Below the pieces are notes generated by a model. It saw nothing but the letters and a program-made list of their open reading frames with translations. It ran no database searches and was not told the DNA's origin. From Patiria miniata (taxonomy: Eukaryota > Echinodermata > Asteroidea > Valvatida > Asterinidae), in assembly GCF_015706575.1 (NCBI RefSeq), contig NW_024037076.1, forward strand, positions 16,682,898-16,746,897: a stretch of DNA of 64,000 nt, read 5' to 3'. The translations under genes and the position numbers were made by a program. Shown piece by piece: positions 30,301-32,036 of the stretch (position 1 is the first letter of the stretch; each line of letters begins with the position of its first letter).

Positions 30301-32036
30301 ACTTTGTCATCAGGTCATAATGATGAGGGAAAACGTGCTTGTCAAGAATTTTGTAAAGACAAATGAAGAGTGCTGACAGAAGTCTGAAATTAATACACTA
30401 TCAGTGGTAAAATGGTGGACACTTAAGAGCAACTGACCAACAATTCCAGCACAATAAAGACCAGTCATACTTCATGTGAGCGCAAATGCGATGCGAATGT
30501 GACATCACAAAGCATTAGCTGTGAAATTCGGCAGAGTTGAAATGTGTTAAACTTTTGCAAATTTGCAGCAAGAAAATTTGCCGTGATGTCACAAACTTGC
30601 GTTCGCGCTTGAGCTGAGTATGAACCGGCCTTACTTTGAAAGTCTTGTAAATTAAAAGTTCATTACAATTTGGATTTGGGAAAAGATTTATCTATGAGCT
30701 TCTCAGTTTATAAGGGAATATACAACATTTGCAGACATCAACAAACAAAACTACCAAATTATTATGAAATAGCTTACTGGACTGTTAGTAAATGACAGTC
30801 TAAAGCATCCTCTAAAATCATGGCACCTGGTGTTCTGACATTTTCAAGAAAGTGATATTTGTGTATCAATTTCCAACGATGGTTGGCCGACCAGCGTTAG
30901 ACAAAAACTGGCTTTTATTCAAATACTGTCCCCAATTTACCATATTTAGTTACTCTGAATTTTGTTTGCAATTGATTACACATCTATGAACTTTTAGACT
31001 GGTTCCTTGCCCTTACAATTCCCAGACGTCTATAAATTGCTCCATTTCAATTTAAGTGGGGTCAGGGAACCAGACTACAAGAATATGATTGTTTGTCTTG
31101 GTTTTCCCAATATCTACAGACACAAGACTTCAAACAAGTCAGTGTACAATATTTGCTATAATTATAATACTAACCCCCCAAATCCATCCATTTCTGAAAA
31201 TTACAGCAAAAACAAATGTTGTTTACATGTATTCCCTTTAATAGGGTCCAAAATATGCAAGTCAAATTATTACATGTATAAAGACTATTGAAAGCAGTCA
31301 ATTACCAATTGTTGACTGCTGTGATGTGAACACCCGAGGGGCGCATAGCACCTGAGGCGAATACCTCTGTCTTGGATTCTTTGGACTTTAAAAAGCACGA
31401 AAACAAACAGCAGTAAACACCACAATCATGACAATCGAACGTCAACTCGCATGAATGTCACTTACCGTGCTCAAAACAGCTGATCGTCTGCTAGTTTGCT
31501 GCTCCCACTCATGTGTGAAAACATGGTGAAAATAGCGTGGGTACACCAACGAAACAAGCGTTTCACACCATACGTACAAAGTCATAGCACACTCCCTGTC
31601 ACAGGGAGTGTGCCATGACTTTTTATAAACTTAACACGTGATCGTTCTAGGCCAATGAAAATACAGTATTCAAGACAGAGGTATAACAATGACATATACC
31701 AGGCATGCAACTTTTCCTCGGATCAGCTGATTTCCTCTTTTTTCACTTCGCACTTAAACAATTATAAAAAATTGAAAGAACACTGTGTAAAGTTTGACAT
31801 TTCCTCTTTTCTGATGACTTCCCAGTTGCATGTCTGCTAAATGTATATGTACATGTATGCCATAATTGTATTCCAAAACCAAATCTTACTTTGTAAATAT
31901 AATTTGTTTTCATGTGCAGGATCTGGGTGTCTTGATGTTGGACAATGCCGTCACCAGAACATTGGTGGTGACAACGAGCGGTCATGATGATGTCAAGAAA
32001 TTCTGGAGACGACAGAAGAAGGGTCAACAATCATAG
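352..32036 (+). CDS. GTF2H4: General transcription factor IIH subunit 4 (p52), 3' part, 10 exons
   Basis: Subunit of the TFIIH core, which opens promoters and repairs DNA in the nucleus; p52 anchors and stimulates the XPB translocase. Exons: 352-443, 2775-2883, 3342-3410, 4084-4167, 4945-4996, 6869-7001, 9273-9399, 29064-29142, 30196-30257, 31920-32036. All introns are GT-AG and phases join without a break (308 codons including stop). Recognisable p52 blocks in order are [54 protein letters not shown], a V(Y/F)AYTES-type block, [41 protein letters not shown] and the C-terminal [12 protein letters not shown]. The N-terminal third lies upstream of the window. The 19.7-kb intron between exons 7 and 8 of this set contains the Polinton. 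Family assignment rests on recalled similarity to vertebrate p52; exon edges come from the sequence. Confidence 0.93.
492..1005 (-). mobile_element. MITE-1 copy A (TTAA-flanked, ~514 bp)
   Basis: TTAA on both sides. Ends AGGGAATATACATCATTTGC and (reverse) AGGGAAAATACAACATTTGC form ~20-bp TIRs. The central palindrome CCAACGCTGGTCGG/complement has one mismatch here. Strand is relative to copy B. The 70-aa frame seen in several copies is non-coding. Confidence 0.9.
1027..1526. mobile_element. Foldback element, ~199-bp arms
   Basis: TACAGGGTGAGTCAGAAAAA at the left pairs with TTTTTTGACCCACCCTGTA at the right. Arms 1027-1225 and 1328-1526 are nearly complementary around a ~102-bp loop. It is followed by ~30 bp matching the MITE-1 end (CAACATTTGCAAACATCAAA), so it lies beside a second, truncated MITE-1. 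Confidence 0.88.
2118..2628 (+). mobile_element. MITE-2 copy 1 (TTAA-flanked, 511 bp)
   Basis: TTAA at 2114-2117 and 2629-2632. TIRs are TAGTCCATCATTTG and its complement. A central GCGTCTTAAGACGC palindrome is present. Homologous to 39029-39543. Confidence 0.85.
2970..3064. repeat. 95-bp palindrome next to a GTF2H4 exon
   Basis: CTGCTGTGATGGGGTCCATG pairs with CATGGACCCCAATCACAGCA around a short loop holding ACCCGAGGG/ACCTGAGGG. Related CTGCTGTGATG...ACCCGAGG sequence recurs at 31317. Confidence 0.85.
4311..4824 (+). mobile_element. MITE-1 copy B (reference orientation)
   Basis: TTAA at 4307-4310 and 4825-4828. The perfect 28-bp central palindrome (CCAACGCTGGTCGG plus its complement) sits near the middle. 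Confidence 0.92.
5084..6002. mobile_element. hAT-like non-autonomous element with internal minisatellite
   Basis: 8-bp duplication GTGCATGG at 5076-5083 and 6003-6010; ends CAGAGGTGG... and ...GCAACTCTG. Inside, arrays of CAAGTCACAAGTCATTAGG-type units (5098-5345 and 5835-6000) and GACTCGAGTC palindromes surround a unique middle. Confidence 0.85.
6183..6702 (-). mobile_element. MITE-1 copy C
   Basis: TTAA-flanked and more diverged than A, B, E or F; central palindrome with one mismatch. Confidence 0.9.
7435..7692. mobile_element. Foldback, ~108-bp arms
   Basis: TAAATAATGAAAGGTTTGCG ... pairs with the complement ending CCTTTCATTATTTA; only a few mismatches and a ~36-bp loop containing a third CATACTGACCGGAAC copy. 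Confidence 0.9.
8014..8581. mobile_element. TTAA-flanked MITE (568 bp) nested in a palindromic repeat
   Basis: TTAA at 8010-8013 and 8582-8585. TIRs GCGGTGGTCACATCTTACGG and complement (~30 bp). The interior is degenerate GTAGTTGACC(A/C)TA repeats. The flanks (7966-8013, 8582-8640) match the uninterrupted palindrome at 40132-40296, which has one TTAA at the site. Confidence 0.9.
9406..10252. other. GTF2H4 intron left of the Polinton
   Basis: No exon-like sequence. Contains the 122-bp repeat at 9685 and a C-rich low-complexity run near 10134-10152. Confidence 0.6.
9685..9806 (+). repeat. 122-bp repeat identical to 27596-27717
   Basis: From ATTTTTTACAATCCCTCAAG to TTTACTGGTCTGCACCC, the 3' end of the same host repeat family. 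No mismatch with the copy beyond the Polinton. Confidence 0.9.
10253..10420 (+). mobile_element. Host repeat interrupted by the Polinton, left part
   Basis: Matches the first half of 46014-46501 (shared CATAGAC, ACTTCAAAA, ATACTCA(C/G)AACTCTC, CATCTTTCATTTTCTTTTCA, TTGAC). Confidence 0.8.
10416..10420. repeat. Target-site duplication, left (CATCT)
   Basis: CATCT precedes the left TIR and is repeated right after the right TIR at 27435-27439. Deleting the element and one copy gives a continuous older repeat matching 46014-46501. Confidence 0.8.
10421..10602 (+). repeat. Polinton left terminal inverted repeat
   Basis: 182 bp, C-rich on this strand (CCCACCCACCCCCTCCC-type tracts), ending ...TCTTGAAGATCT. 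By eye it is the exact reverse complement of 27253-27434. Homology stops at 10602/27253, where the sequences diverge (CTCTCTGTCC against GTCTCTCCAGG). In protein-primed replication such ends carry the origin. Confidence 0.96.
10640..10693 (+). promoter_or_regulatory. POLB promoter-like leader
   Basis: TTAAAAAAATTTAAAAAAAA then TTATATTGATATATATAAATG: the TTTAAA plus ATG-proximal TATA arrangement seen before most genes of the element. Confidence 0.5.
10694..14665 (+). CDS. POLB: Protein-primed family B DNA polymerase (Polinton POLB), 1323 aa
   Basis: Replicates the element from its termini by protein priming. Visible in order: a basic N-terminus with a SAP-like segment (residues ~60-95); the Polinton-typical block [17 protein letters not shown] (~257-273); a C2H2-like finger ([12 protein letters not shown], ~393); ExoI VYADFES (~460); a Cys/His cluster with [18 protein letters not shown] (~616), resembling endonuclease VII/HNH; Exo[11 protein letters not shown] (~649); Exo[12 protein letters not shown] (~790); motif [13 protein letters not shown] (~892); motif B NNSVFGKT (~1056); motif C YTDTDS (~1158). 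All catalytic aspartates of both the exonuclease and the polymerase are present. The frame ends ten residues after the usual GHY end and overlaps the 3' end of the integrase gene on the other strand by 37 bp. ATATATAAATG precedes the start. The priming protein is probably within the N-terminal region (inference). Confidence 0.96.
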   Translation: MMDMIRPIVKGFSRWNKATLRDYVQRYNVPYDQNVALTRKVYINGIKKYEAQFRNLRKKKLHELKQIVDDYDLEYNPSGYKGRFLKKDLLSAIQNSRQPEYFQEAEFRATRRFRNNFRNWELIPRLFNDDLVKFFDTHKDQIVNKIKSELRELRGLKMELTIKIKYEKTKPDGTIETIEATHFTDQRVVLNQSQIKQVLKEDIDQIFKKDERYTNQGSGWVLKKIMALYININRFNPVRGSSYIDLPKCIKQKTAMINIKNKDDECLRWCLRAALGLYTDKVKNNIKNDPKYKIHKEEPVVYTKDDGLKFKGVDFPTPIDQIPKIERQNNLTINVYGYEEEIYPLYVSKNYKPESRPIDLFLFSEGDKHHYCWINNFSRLIYNVTKHKSKKYFCRRCLCHYRTQVKLDRHMTDCNGIDTHPSKIVFPTAKRKYVNNEWIVNENDVPILEFKNYRFKQKAPFVVYADFESILERNSNDKKNNTQKTNIHKASGYSLVVVRCDGTNAYQETYRGKDAASTFVHKMLKIQSDINCIFKKPQPMKFNERAKEHHDTTNTCWICEKPIYPNYSSNCQCQKPKKPKTEKQIKEHQYENKNGFTESKCLNCKKKINKFRKVRDHCHVTGRYRGAAHAYCNLKLQVKPGFTPIPVVFHNLQNYDAHLIMQSISEYDEKEIQVIARNSEKYISFSIGNMRFIDSFNFMASSLDRLSKACPRESFKLLREHFNRQNIDSLLQKGVYPYEYMDSFDRFQETSLPPIEQFYSSLKDENISREDYDRAKLTWNEFKVKNMGEYHDLYVTTDTLLLACVFENFRKTCITNYALDPANYYTAPGLSWDALLKHSEIKLELLQDVDKHLFFEKAKRGGISSVGGMRYHKANNKYLPDHNPNEPSSYITYLDANNLYGWAMSQYLPYKDFKWASTKTFTESKILSLRKTSNTGYCFEVDLDYPDNLHDLHNDYPLAPENIVIPKEWMSDYQNELLDTEPSSNVQKLTCTLNPKQKYVLHYVTLQLYLKLGLKLKKVHRVLQFKQAPWMASYIDKNTQLRTKATSDFEKDFFKLMNNSVFGKTMENVRNRIDGYLLRDNNDDDRDKYQKIIQKPSYKTTTSFSECKLSFVEKYKTKTVLNKPIYCGVSILDLSKTLMYDFYYNHLKDKYKEKIRLMYTDTDSLVLVVHTDDVYKDMQQNGQQYDLSNYPTDHPLYDPTNKKVIGKFKDEFGGKIVKEVVCIRPKMYSILTADINLKKAKGVTKSVTSKKLKHRHYYDCILNKKSHYETMTHIRSENHILYTVSQNKLSLSPLDTKRYILPDGINTLAFGHYGGNCVSSGTT
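14629..15630 (-). CDS. INT: Retroviral-type DDE integrase, 333 aa
   Basis: Inserts the element into the host chromosome. An N-terminal helical region ([18 protein letters not shown]) is followed by an rve/RNase H-fold core with D76 (FHQMDVLYL), D139 (RVDAGTEF) and E174 (GIVERFNR), a D-x62-D-x34-E arrangement as in retroviral and Polinton integrases. The C-terminal part (~265-325) is basic and beta-like, in the place where Polinton integrases have an SH3/chromo-like module. I see no clear HHCC finger. The gene converges on POLB with a 37-bp overlap and diverges from the 138-aa membrane protein gene across only 42 bp. All three acidic residues are present and the frame is intact, so activity is plausible. 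Confidence 0.95.
   Translation of the reverse strand: MMDKLQKLYYSPSGYWRGESAVDHLHDKTKIDKKVIRDWLKKQAIWQIYLPGPAYVPRPTSTSREFETPNDFHQMDVLYLPWDKVKRKTYKYALTVVDVASRYHEAEPLVSKTADSTKDAIVKIYARSPLSYPKTLRVDAGTEFKGAFKKWMASKNVEIIVGEPGNHRSQGIVERFNRTLAERLFGHQYAQEMLNPESRNTQWVERLPSVVKAINDETTRLIAKAPSEAVKLEQVRQSPANPVKTKEQQLPQDAMVRYLYYPGEQEGGTSKRATDPIWSVDIFNVEKRTSQFKMINGKKVTTGPTLYYLQNGPKRSFVRQELQVVPEDTQLPP
15631..15672. promoter_or_regulatory. 42-bp divergent promoter, INT and 138-aa gene
   Basis: ATTTTAAAAGGCTTTATAC is centred between two start codons facing away from each other; both directions show TTTTAAAA plus a TATA-like block. There is no room for separate promoters. Confidence 0.55.
15673..16089 (+). CDS. 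Polinton-conserved membrane/coiled-coil protein, 138 aa
   Basis: No function is known to me, although this type of protein recurs in invertebrate Polintons. It has a hydrophobic N-terminus ([20 protein letters not shown]), a charged, helical centre ([20 protein letters not shown] and on), the short motif LEDFYEPS and a C-terminal hydrophobic helix ([17 protein letters not shown]). Two membrane segments around a soluble helical hairpin suggest a virion-membrane or capsid-associated role; this is inference. It is the first gene of the rightward block and shares a divergent promoter with the integrase. Confidence 0.8.
   Translation: MASAVAMMIGGAIINALAFSGSNFLFSSLRDDGSEERKRHDLATEQLSAAKYQWQRERTKRLDFLNERIRKQNASKETFSNVDQALRYYNEMTGENVELPREPKLEDFYEPSDQQIEKELAFIAGGTLLVGFLAYRYL
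16090..16111 (+). promoter_or_regulatory. Capsid gene promoter-like leader
   Basis: TTTAAAACTTGTATAAATAAA ends at the ATG, implying a very short 5' leader. Confidence 0.5.
16112..17380 (+). CDS. Probable major capsid protein (double jelly-roll), 422 aa
   Basis: Predicted capsid shell protein. It is beta-rich with no membrane segment. Features typical of double jelly-roll capsid proteins are an N-terminal jelly-roll-like half, [19 protein letters not shown] followed by TYEIKFN (~165-195), and a late [18 protein letters not shown] block (~358-375). It is followed after one nucleotide by the packaging ATPase gene, the usual capsid-ATPase neighbourhood. At 422 residues it is at the short end for such proteins in eukaryotic viruses but in range for the fold. 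It has its own promoter-like sequence (TTTAAAACTTGTATAAATAAA) right before the ATG. The assignment rests on pattern and position; I could not test the fold. Confidence 0.65.
   Translation: MNAYGKKLNPSRLLKIPRSIKGERKEVVITHNPSSISAGQTLRVKFPQLGVDDVIVPGTCKLAFSLELDGGSDDNRTIFGNLARNLVSEISVRLQGHEIVSYRHADVYHNFKDNWINSSTTRNMAYSGIEKENVSKLRIGAGDANAGANSGKDQAIADAYGNRYCIPLDIDILTSHHPFYPSGLKQPLTYEIKFNDHEKVVNSSDTAAMYSISDLSLEYEVVTNRDLAITIRNKHKGLMQYLFDKIHSLEVRSVNKSDTLWNVSVNQPIRSLKGILFLFKDPAVKNPQRFYNPKITKTSVTVEGKPNQLYSQGMFQYQHWNEISKFFGDSDTESGRGVAKDLNLTGFDLGDYLKDKYGLWLDFRSNDDNSAHGSGRKLGDGGGINIQFNREAESQGDLTMYVFLVMDAQLNLEDGNFKSLLS
17382..17987 (+). CDS. ATP: A32-like genome packaging ATPase (FtsK/HerA superfamily), 201 aa
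   Basis: Motor that drives the genome into the capsid. Walker A is GKTNSGKT (residues 11-18). Walker B is TLFIVDD, with acidic D94-D95. A sensor-like [10 protein letters not shown] has Gln130. Length, motif spacing and the lack of extra domains fit the A32-like packaging ATPases of Polintons, virophages and large DNA viruses. The ATG follows the capsid gene stop by one base; a TTTTAAA...GTTAAAATG promoter-like stretch is embedded in the end of the capsid gene. The stop codon lies in the first unit of a 22-bp tandem repeat. Confidence 0.93.
   Translation: MTQPHCALIVGKTNSGKTKWILDLLESDYKNTFEAIVIICPTIFKNKTYIERKWIQADPEVYLCDPDLYKMTLNEAIDFYSKIFEGVATLFIVDDCSSDQEIKYRKKTCALSKMAFSGRHINHSCWLLTQKYNSVLKDYRENTAWLALFYCKDKTSFDQALDENDVVPIEERDYIKRRLRDVKYSKLVVYTEPPVSYELLE
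17985..18110 (+). repeat. 22-bp tandem repeat, 5.7 copies
   Basis: The unit is TAACTAGGTGAGTAACAATT plus AA. Units start at 17985, 18007, 18029, 18051 and 18073, with a 16-nt partial at 18095. Units differ by at most one or two bases. The first begins at the ATPase stop codon. Each unit holds GGTGAGTAA, a splice-donor-like sequence, and stop codons in several frames. Confidence 0.95.
18190..18342 (+). CDS. Small membrane protein, 50 aa
   Basis: This short frame starts at ATGATAGCAATA, directly after GTTAATAA. It encodes an N-terminal hydrophobic helix ([14 protein letters not shown], ~10-23), then [10 protein letters not shown] and a basic tail ending WRT. A single-pass small membrane protein is likely, but no homologue is known to me. 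Its stop overlaps the start of the 189-aa gene by 13 bp in another frame. The AT-rich leader resembles those of neighbouring genes, which supports it being real. Confidence 0.5.
   Translation: MIAIFEYLQFLAIIVISLNLSFYTYEYLCLCNKVAKATTKLNSFLIKWRT
18330..18899 (+). CDS. Polinton accessory protein, 189 aa
   Basis: I do not recognise a domain. The first ~150 residues look like a folded, partly hydrophobic helical protein ([40 protein letters not shown]), a pattern seen in other Polintons at this position. The last ~40 residues ([16 protein letters not shown]) are low-complexity and are read across the promoter and first 107 bp of the next gene. They may be a run-on after loss of an earlier stop, or a true overlap. 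TTTCTAATTAAATG precedes the start. Confidence 0.7.
   Translation: MEDLKLTLTNEQDHNAEHKDRLCGVIAAGNSRKYLGKEYTVKHIEALDSKELEKLYHLYETKFGNEIVQTVGKYTLSLFSRVLAVVTPVQVLGYNVTIDSEEELTNDLSSDPIISASMAGMLSDVCYKYGTFISPLVATIITTKHLKFNKPNIINGRSESSDHSSTSRDRDASTDKNNVITVGNESDQD
18793..19167 (+). CDS. Single-pass membrane protein with basic N-terminus, 124 aa
   Basis: Unknown function. A Thr/Pro/Lys-rich N-terminal half ([20 protein letters not shown]) is followed by one clear membrane helix ([20 protein letters not shown], ~77-96) and a short Pro/Val/Thr tail ([17 protein letters not shown]). The basic half could contact DNA in the virion, as adenovirus core proteins do; that is speculation. It overlaps the preceding gene by 107 bp in a different frame and has its own TTTAAAATTT...AATATAATAAATG leader. 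Confidence 0.75.
   Translation: MEDQKAAITAQPAETETPQPIKTTSSPSVTRVTKTKNPKRIQQGKALAEHNRQMKLKLAKMDVTSDEATSSPDYNSWAMWGAIASIIGVGLLVLKSKATAPVVQPVPVVTQPTTPSAPKTLDME
19168..19200 (+). promoter_or_regulatory. Promoter-like leader of the 80-aa gene
   Basis: TTTAAAAATTGTTATATTAA, then AAACG and the ATG. Confidence 0.5.
19201..19443 (+). CDS. Small hydrophobic protein, 80 aa
   Basis: Two weakly hydrophobic helices ([18 protein letters not shown] and [20 protein letters not shown]) flank a charged [14 protein letters not shown] loop. No function is known. It has its own promoter-like leader (TTTAAAAATTGTTATATTAAAAACGATG) and a compact intact frame within the rightward block, so it is probably a real small virion-membrane protein. 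Confidence 0.75.
   Translation: MSNFDTNGIANTIYHGAVISGLSMGYAMVGNKLLKMKAPDLSKLSVEDAGKLTGIISGALATQNWLVTQGILPGSIMKTV
19444..19465 (+). promoter_or_regulatory. Promoter-like leader of the 416-aa gene
   Basis: TTTAAATAGGTTTATTAAAT lies right before the ATG and fills the whole 22-bp gap between the genes. Confidence 0.5.
19466..20716 (+). CDS. Large coiled-coil/membrane protein with Pro-Thr linker, 416 aa
   Basis: Unknown function. An acidic Asp/Glu N-terminus ([17 protein letters not shown]) is followed by a folded region (~45-130), a long charged coiled coil (~190-285), a membrane helix ([20 protein letters not shown], ~296-318), a Pro/Thr/Ala linker ([11 protein letters not shown]) and a hydrophobic, Trp-rich C-terminal region ending in a membrane helix ([18 protein letters not shown]). 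This looks like a structural membrane protein, perhaps at the virion vertex (inference). It converges on the 478-aa gene, and a strong hairpin lies between them. Confidence 0.8.
   Translation: MDEGGFYDPDYERTDDYDDDDDVAETNVDDDFDTTTPPVETESVLGTGTISSLSIELIKEDVDSFYKKNNIDPAFIDPNDFEIGKDRNLYVKTYKGREPLSYRRGGQKIYYKLSTLQSKYGTAFIRDTLKIADYKPTLLAKLKDKLEKVQPESIPLTELPRATDEVTEIIDDLQRDTGAQTEGLNYRELQGLDKSLQTLRGNLELNLARLAELDQEIFDAEHELGDHRISEEERRELNDKLSDLDAERSARLEAAKTNERGLKSQIARIKETINKILGDDTTLAEKIRTLFREQGVTVVSILAALSLAISTIVSSIVASVRGAGAPPAPSPTPAPTPTPTPKGGIKEWISKQLANFASALQKLGVSALGALPGIIGSVLSWIFNALSKSVSWLAEHVWALFLGVGALVFAYLQKRW
20740..20792. terminator. Hairpin between convergent genes
   Basis: ACAAAAAATAAGCCTTACCA, a 9-nt loop, then TGGTAAGGCTTATTTTTTTT. 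The ~20-bp stem is nearly perfect with A and T runs at both feet, so each strand shows a stem followed by T residues. It lies 23 bp after the 416-aa gene and 15 bp before the end of the 478-aa gene. A shared transcript end or 3'-processing structure is likely. Confidence 0.6.
20808..22244 (-). CDS. Polinton-conserved protein with Pro-rich stalk and C-terminal anchor, 478 aa
   Basis: Function unknown; related proteins recur in invertebrate Polintons. The N-terminal ~370 residues look globular ([58 protein letters not shown]). An Asp-rich turn, a Pro-Thr-Ala repeat stalk (~400-435) and one C-terminal membrane helix ([20 protein letters not shown]) follow. There is no signal peptide. A tail-anchored virion protein on a stalk is a fair guess; capsid-vertex or attachment roles are possible but unproven. 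It is transcribed away from the 393-aa gene across a 41-bp divergent promoter. Confidence 0.8.
   Translation of the reverse strand: MSDFKSLKKQIQSIADQVTRQVNQNVAKRQATTPAHVLDSPYLTGELEITVNASNTFLTPFPDLISDYKISRLNTNDAVLRWKIDPMSFYQNQLNFAIYCATTGCGVGIDILNSNNRYVKALFNFHLYFTVRRILNDMAVAIPGEDSFDALSNTYDRGAFTNICRTFAIDQNKSFKQTRDQKTYGLGRLFLWNEKTKSFLLLPLDYDKNTTTLDDFINPTGDKNWGLDDPKKHDAFFKHWKGYLEQDDIVKMAWLDFIPAKSSFTSAGIIKINESIRSYVYALLGAQAQTKTSVLSPGTGLDAQRQFNVIVEDIINAVDDMETSIDQFQDSLQYARTPLNFVVKPGLYLIPSDMNLRVGTHDGYNNNLQIATQSMKTGLVLDLNSQPQPDDSFDDTDDVAPPTPPEPMTNDVVSPTPAPTPAPTPAPTPAPTPSPTPAPTVLTQEPTKLQTHQDEKLSLTVGVLAIVGMGILAYEATR
22245..22285. promoter_or_regulatory. 41-bp divergent promoter, 478-aa and 393-aa genes
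   Basis: GTTTTAATATAAAAAGACTT, then TAAAATAA and the ATG rightward. Leftward it reads CTTTTTATATTAAAACTGAA, then ACTAAAATAATG. Both directions show the same two-block A/T pattern. Confidence 0.55.
22286..23467 (+). CDS. Beta-rich structural protein, possible minor capsid/penton, 393 aa
   Basis: No certain function. The N-terminus is beta-like ([20 protein letters not shown]), a charged helical insert covers ~110-190, and the C-terminal half has [34 protein letters not shown], and [20 protein letters not shown] followed by [13 protein letters not shown]. This repeated 'fill a grid, then report a local value' type of beta domain is common in Polinton structural proteins. Minor capsid (penton) is my best guess from composition and from the absence of any better candidate in the element. 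The leader is AAAAAGACTTTAAAATAAATG. Confidence 0.7.
   Translation: MHSFHLFQNEQTFKLEDVVDNLNGQKSIRVKRVLFNAGYFNISSATEIDWFTQIDGRPAFTTDKPPPIPAEFLSDVHIRTPDRDFIERLLPDIPYHFLINDENVLQKTINDLIKAYEDDRLESVLESNKRKRAIIAERRGLILAAMSSEIPKTELELNTLQSLVRLLYVRERKIFEGEELASKFIEGEMGASELSELRDSREAGVIIRGSLIVTGEDLDFIPPSHLAPLPLGVTGSVIIAPGWYDVDWFDFILNSIPGVSFRIFRESKKVTLVITDVNLKLRLNREVSRLLNLPKGRLVPKVVYTGSYDVNPFKFLFIRCPQLSTSENFFNGRPSDILKIVPVATRKPDIDRAEGFKNLKNGIIDKLTFSISGEKGQVFNNKGEGIIIELEIF
23468..23493 (+). promoter_or_regulatory. Promoter-like leader of the 218-aa gene
   Basis: TTTTAAAATCTTTTTATATT, then AAAAAC and the ATG; nearly the same as the leader at 19168-19200. Confidence 0.5.
23494..24150 (+). CDS. Membrane/coiled-coil protein, 218 aa
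   Basis: Unknown function. An N-terminal charged helix ([20 protein letters not shown]) leads into two adjoining Gly/Ala-rich hydrophobic segments ([39 protein letters not shown]), then a long Lys/Glu-rich helical tail (~130-218). Membrane-perturbing and scaffold proteins have this layout, but nothing specific can be claimed. It converges on the TFIIB-like gene with 28 bp between the stops. The leader is TTTTAAAATCTTTTTATATTAAAAACATG. Confidence 0.8.
   Translation: MSVDGKALYPDISGDVLRLNSNEETKVYRLKKIEEIRSLILKERDHRERTYKKIKRVIDTINYVEIGLEGLGAVAGAVSIPALLGVISAPVGLVLEGTFIGAFGVDILLRIASRRLSAKLKKHDQIKILADSKLNTIEEYVSQAINDGDISHEEFLLITRELAKFNELKQKIRTKTSTKLQKIKNDTDFEKEVKKRVDERLAKEKKSLIEKLTSSNSR
24179..24670 (-). 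CDS. TFIIB-like transcription factor, 163 aa
   Basis: The N-terminal zinc ribbon has C18-x2-H21-x9-C31-x2-C34 followed by GEIVS, the arrangement and closing turn of the TFIIB ribbon that docks on RNA polymerase. Residues ~55-145 resemble one cyclin-type repeat: a helical [20 protein letters not shown] segment, then [20 protein letters not shown] and [13 protein letters not shown], like the TFIIB repeat signature. TFIIB proper has two such repeats, so this is a one-repeat version. It could help recruit host RNA polymerase II to the element's own promoters (inference). It is convergent with the 218-aa gene and divergent from the right-end gene across an iteron region. Similar reduced TFIIB proteins occur in large DNA viruses. 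Confidence 0.72.
   Translation of the reverse strand: MNLFQSENVELSDKTDQCDHHIIIENGFLVCETCGEIVSRYFDFSAENAQEDRINWSILKRNKRKTVEKLILSVCPEQDLEDVQETINKYNELVNYKTLRGNGCVKRSLIAACFYYVAGLDKERVRDLFKVTQNQFNKALKRYDDHYNKGGAEGVALRGEIEV
24671..24708 (-). promoter_or_regulatory. Promoter-like leader of the TFIIB-like gene
   Basis: On the minus strand: TTTATTTAAAACAATTAATC, then ATTTATAATAA and the ATG. Confidence 0.45.
24818..25083 (+). promoter_or_regulatory. Five iterons (GTCACGCT-TTGTTG) upstream of the right-end gene
   Basis: TTTCAATCTGTCACGCTTTTGTTG-like units lie near 24818, 24868, 24910, 24977 and 25049, each followed by a Lys-codon-like TTTTCAAAA or TTTCCAAAA. Units 1-2 share a longer AACTTGTTTGGG block, and units 3-4 share AAAGTCAATAAAC plus CTACCATGCAG. 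A partial unit recurs at ~26218. The 159-aa frame read across this region is a repeat by-product. This may be a binding array for a self-encoded regulator or replication factor. Confidence 0.65.
25108..25216 (+). promoter_or_regulatory. Host-style promoter and leader of the 220-aa gene
   Basis: CACTATATGAACC lies ~95 bp upstream of a good Kozak start (GCGACCATGG). It lacks the TTTAAA/ATG-proximal pattern shared by the other element genes. A TATA box here would give a ~65-nt leader. Confidence 0.4.
25217..25879 (+). CDS. Polinton-conserved protein of unknown function, 220 aa
   Basis: Soluble and helical, with no membrane segment. The C-terminal half has [20 protein letters not shown], then [20 protein letters not shown] and a short helix pair ending RIMLLD, a pattern reminiscent of helix-turn-helix DNA-binding modules in mobile elements. 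The middle has [20 protein letters not shown]. It lacks the His-Asp-Gln-Cys signature of adenain-like proteases, so it is not the missing protease. It is the last gene before the right TIR and the only one with a host-like promoter and iterons, so an early regulatory or replication role is plausible. Confidence 0.75.
   Translation: MENNDVPMEDCYNWSREDLQIIESHVKYHQEMLTFLGDLKLNGPTDQIIPIKPRGNIKSLLGQTTCKAKSKLTGDDLHRHLLSKVQHSSQPNSFPLYRNLDTIKTLGESVPHLVSGYEGIGQRQASIIGIYIKYGKLLDAVHCLHSREKPITSWEEWLKQNVGIHRAYANKIRLVANLLKNYPLFDQLGVPFKTIYNLRNEIRIMLLDPHVAYIWQQTTV
25880..27252. repeat. Right-end non-coding region with ~165-bp direct repeats
   Basis: 1.37 kb without a coding frame. Two related copies (about 26316-26465 and 26480-26625) share CATCAGTCAACC, AGCAGTGACGTCAGGA, CGCGGGAGC-type and CTGAGCGTTTATCCATG blocks and CGGACACGCC. 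Degenerate partial copies follow to ~26885 (GTTTATACAGACACGCCAAC). TGACGTCA-type palindromes (CRE-like core) recur. Possible packaging, replication or enhancer region. Confidence 0.7.
27253..27434 (-). repeat. Polinton right terminal inverted repeat
   Basis: Reverse complement of 10421-10602 with no mismatch that I can see. It ends ...CATACTACT directly before the target duplication CATCT. The ORF-like stretch across it (27222 onward) is a by-product of its composition. Confidence 0.96.
27435..27439. repeat. Target-site duplication, right (CATCT)
   Basis: Second copy of the 5-bp duplication, continuous with the interrupted host repeat (CATCTGAAGATGATCACCCC). Confidence 0.8.
27435..27717 (+). 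mobile_element. Host repeat interrupted by the Polinton, right part
   Basis: Matches the second half of 46014-46501 (GCCATTTTGAAAAACGAT, CCAAATTACATCC, TTTTGAGGG, TCTGCACCCA). Its last 122 bp (27596-27717) are identical to 9685-9806. Confidence 0.8.
27718..29063. other. GTF2H4 intron right of the Polinton
   Basis: No coding signal. 27788-27815 contains the complement of 9580-9606 (CAGAATACCCCGCCACTC). Nothing else recognised. Confidence 0.6.
29316..29880. mobile_element. Inverted-repeat element in a GTF2H4 intron
   Basis: Arms around 29345-29472 and 29703-29862 are complementary (CCGCCAGCAAAAACGTCTTG against CAAGACGTTGTTGCTGGCGG), with GATAACC-rich ends. Related GATAAC/GTTATC repeats continue to ~29960. 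Confidence 0.75.
30713..31237 (+). mobile_element. MITE-1 copy D
   Basis: The left TTAA is decayed to TATA, the right TTAA is present, and the palindrome is degenerate (CCAACGATGGTTGGCCGACC). An old copy. Confidence 0.88.
31581..31619. repeat. 39-bp palindrome
   Basis: GTCATAGCACACTCCCTGT / CACAGGGAGTGTGCCATGAC, one mismatch. It lies in a region whose borders (31356 and 31682) carry inverted ATACCTCTGTCTTG. Confidence 0.85.
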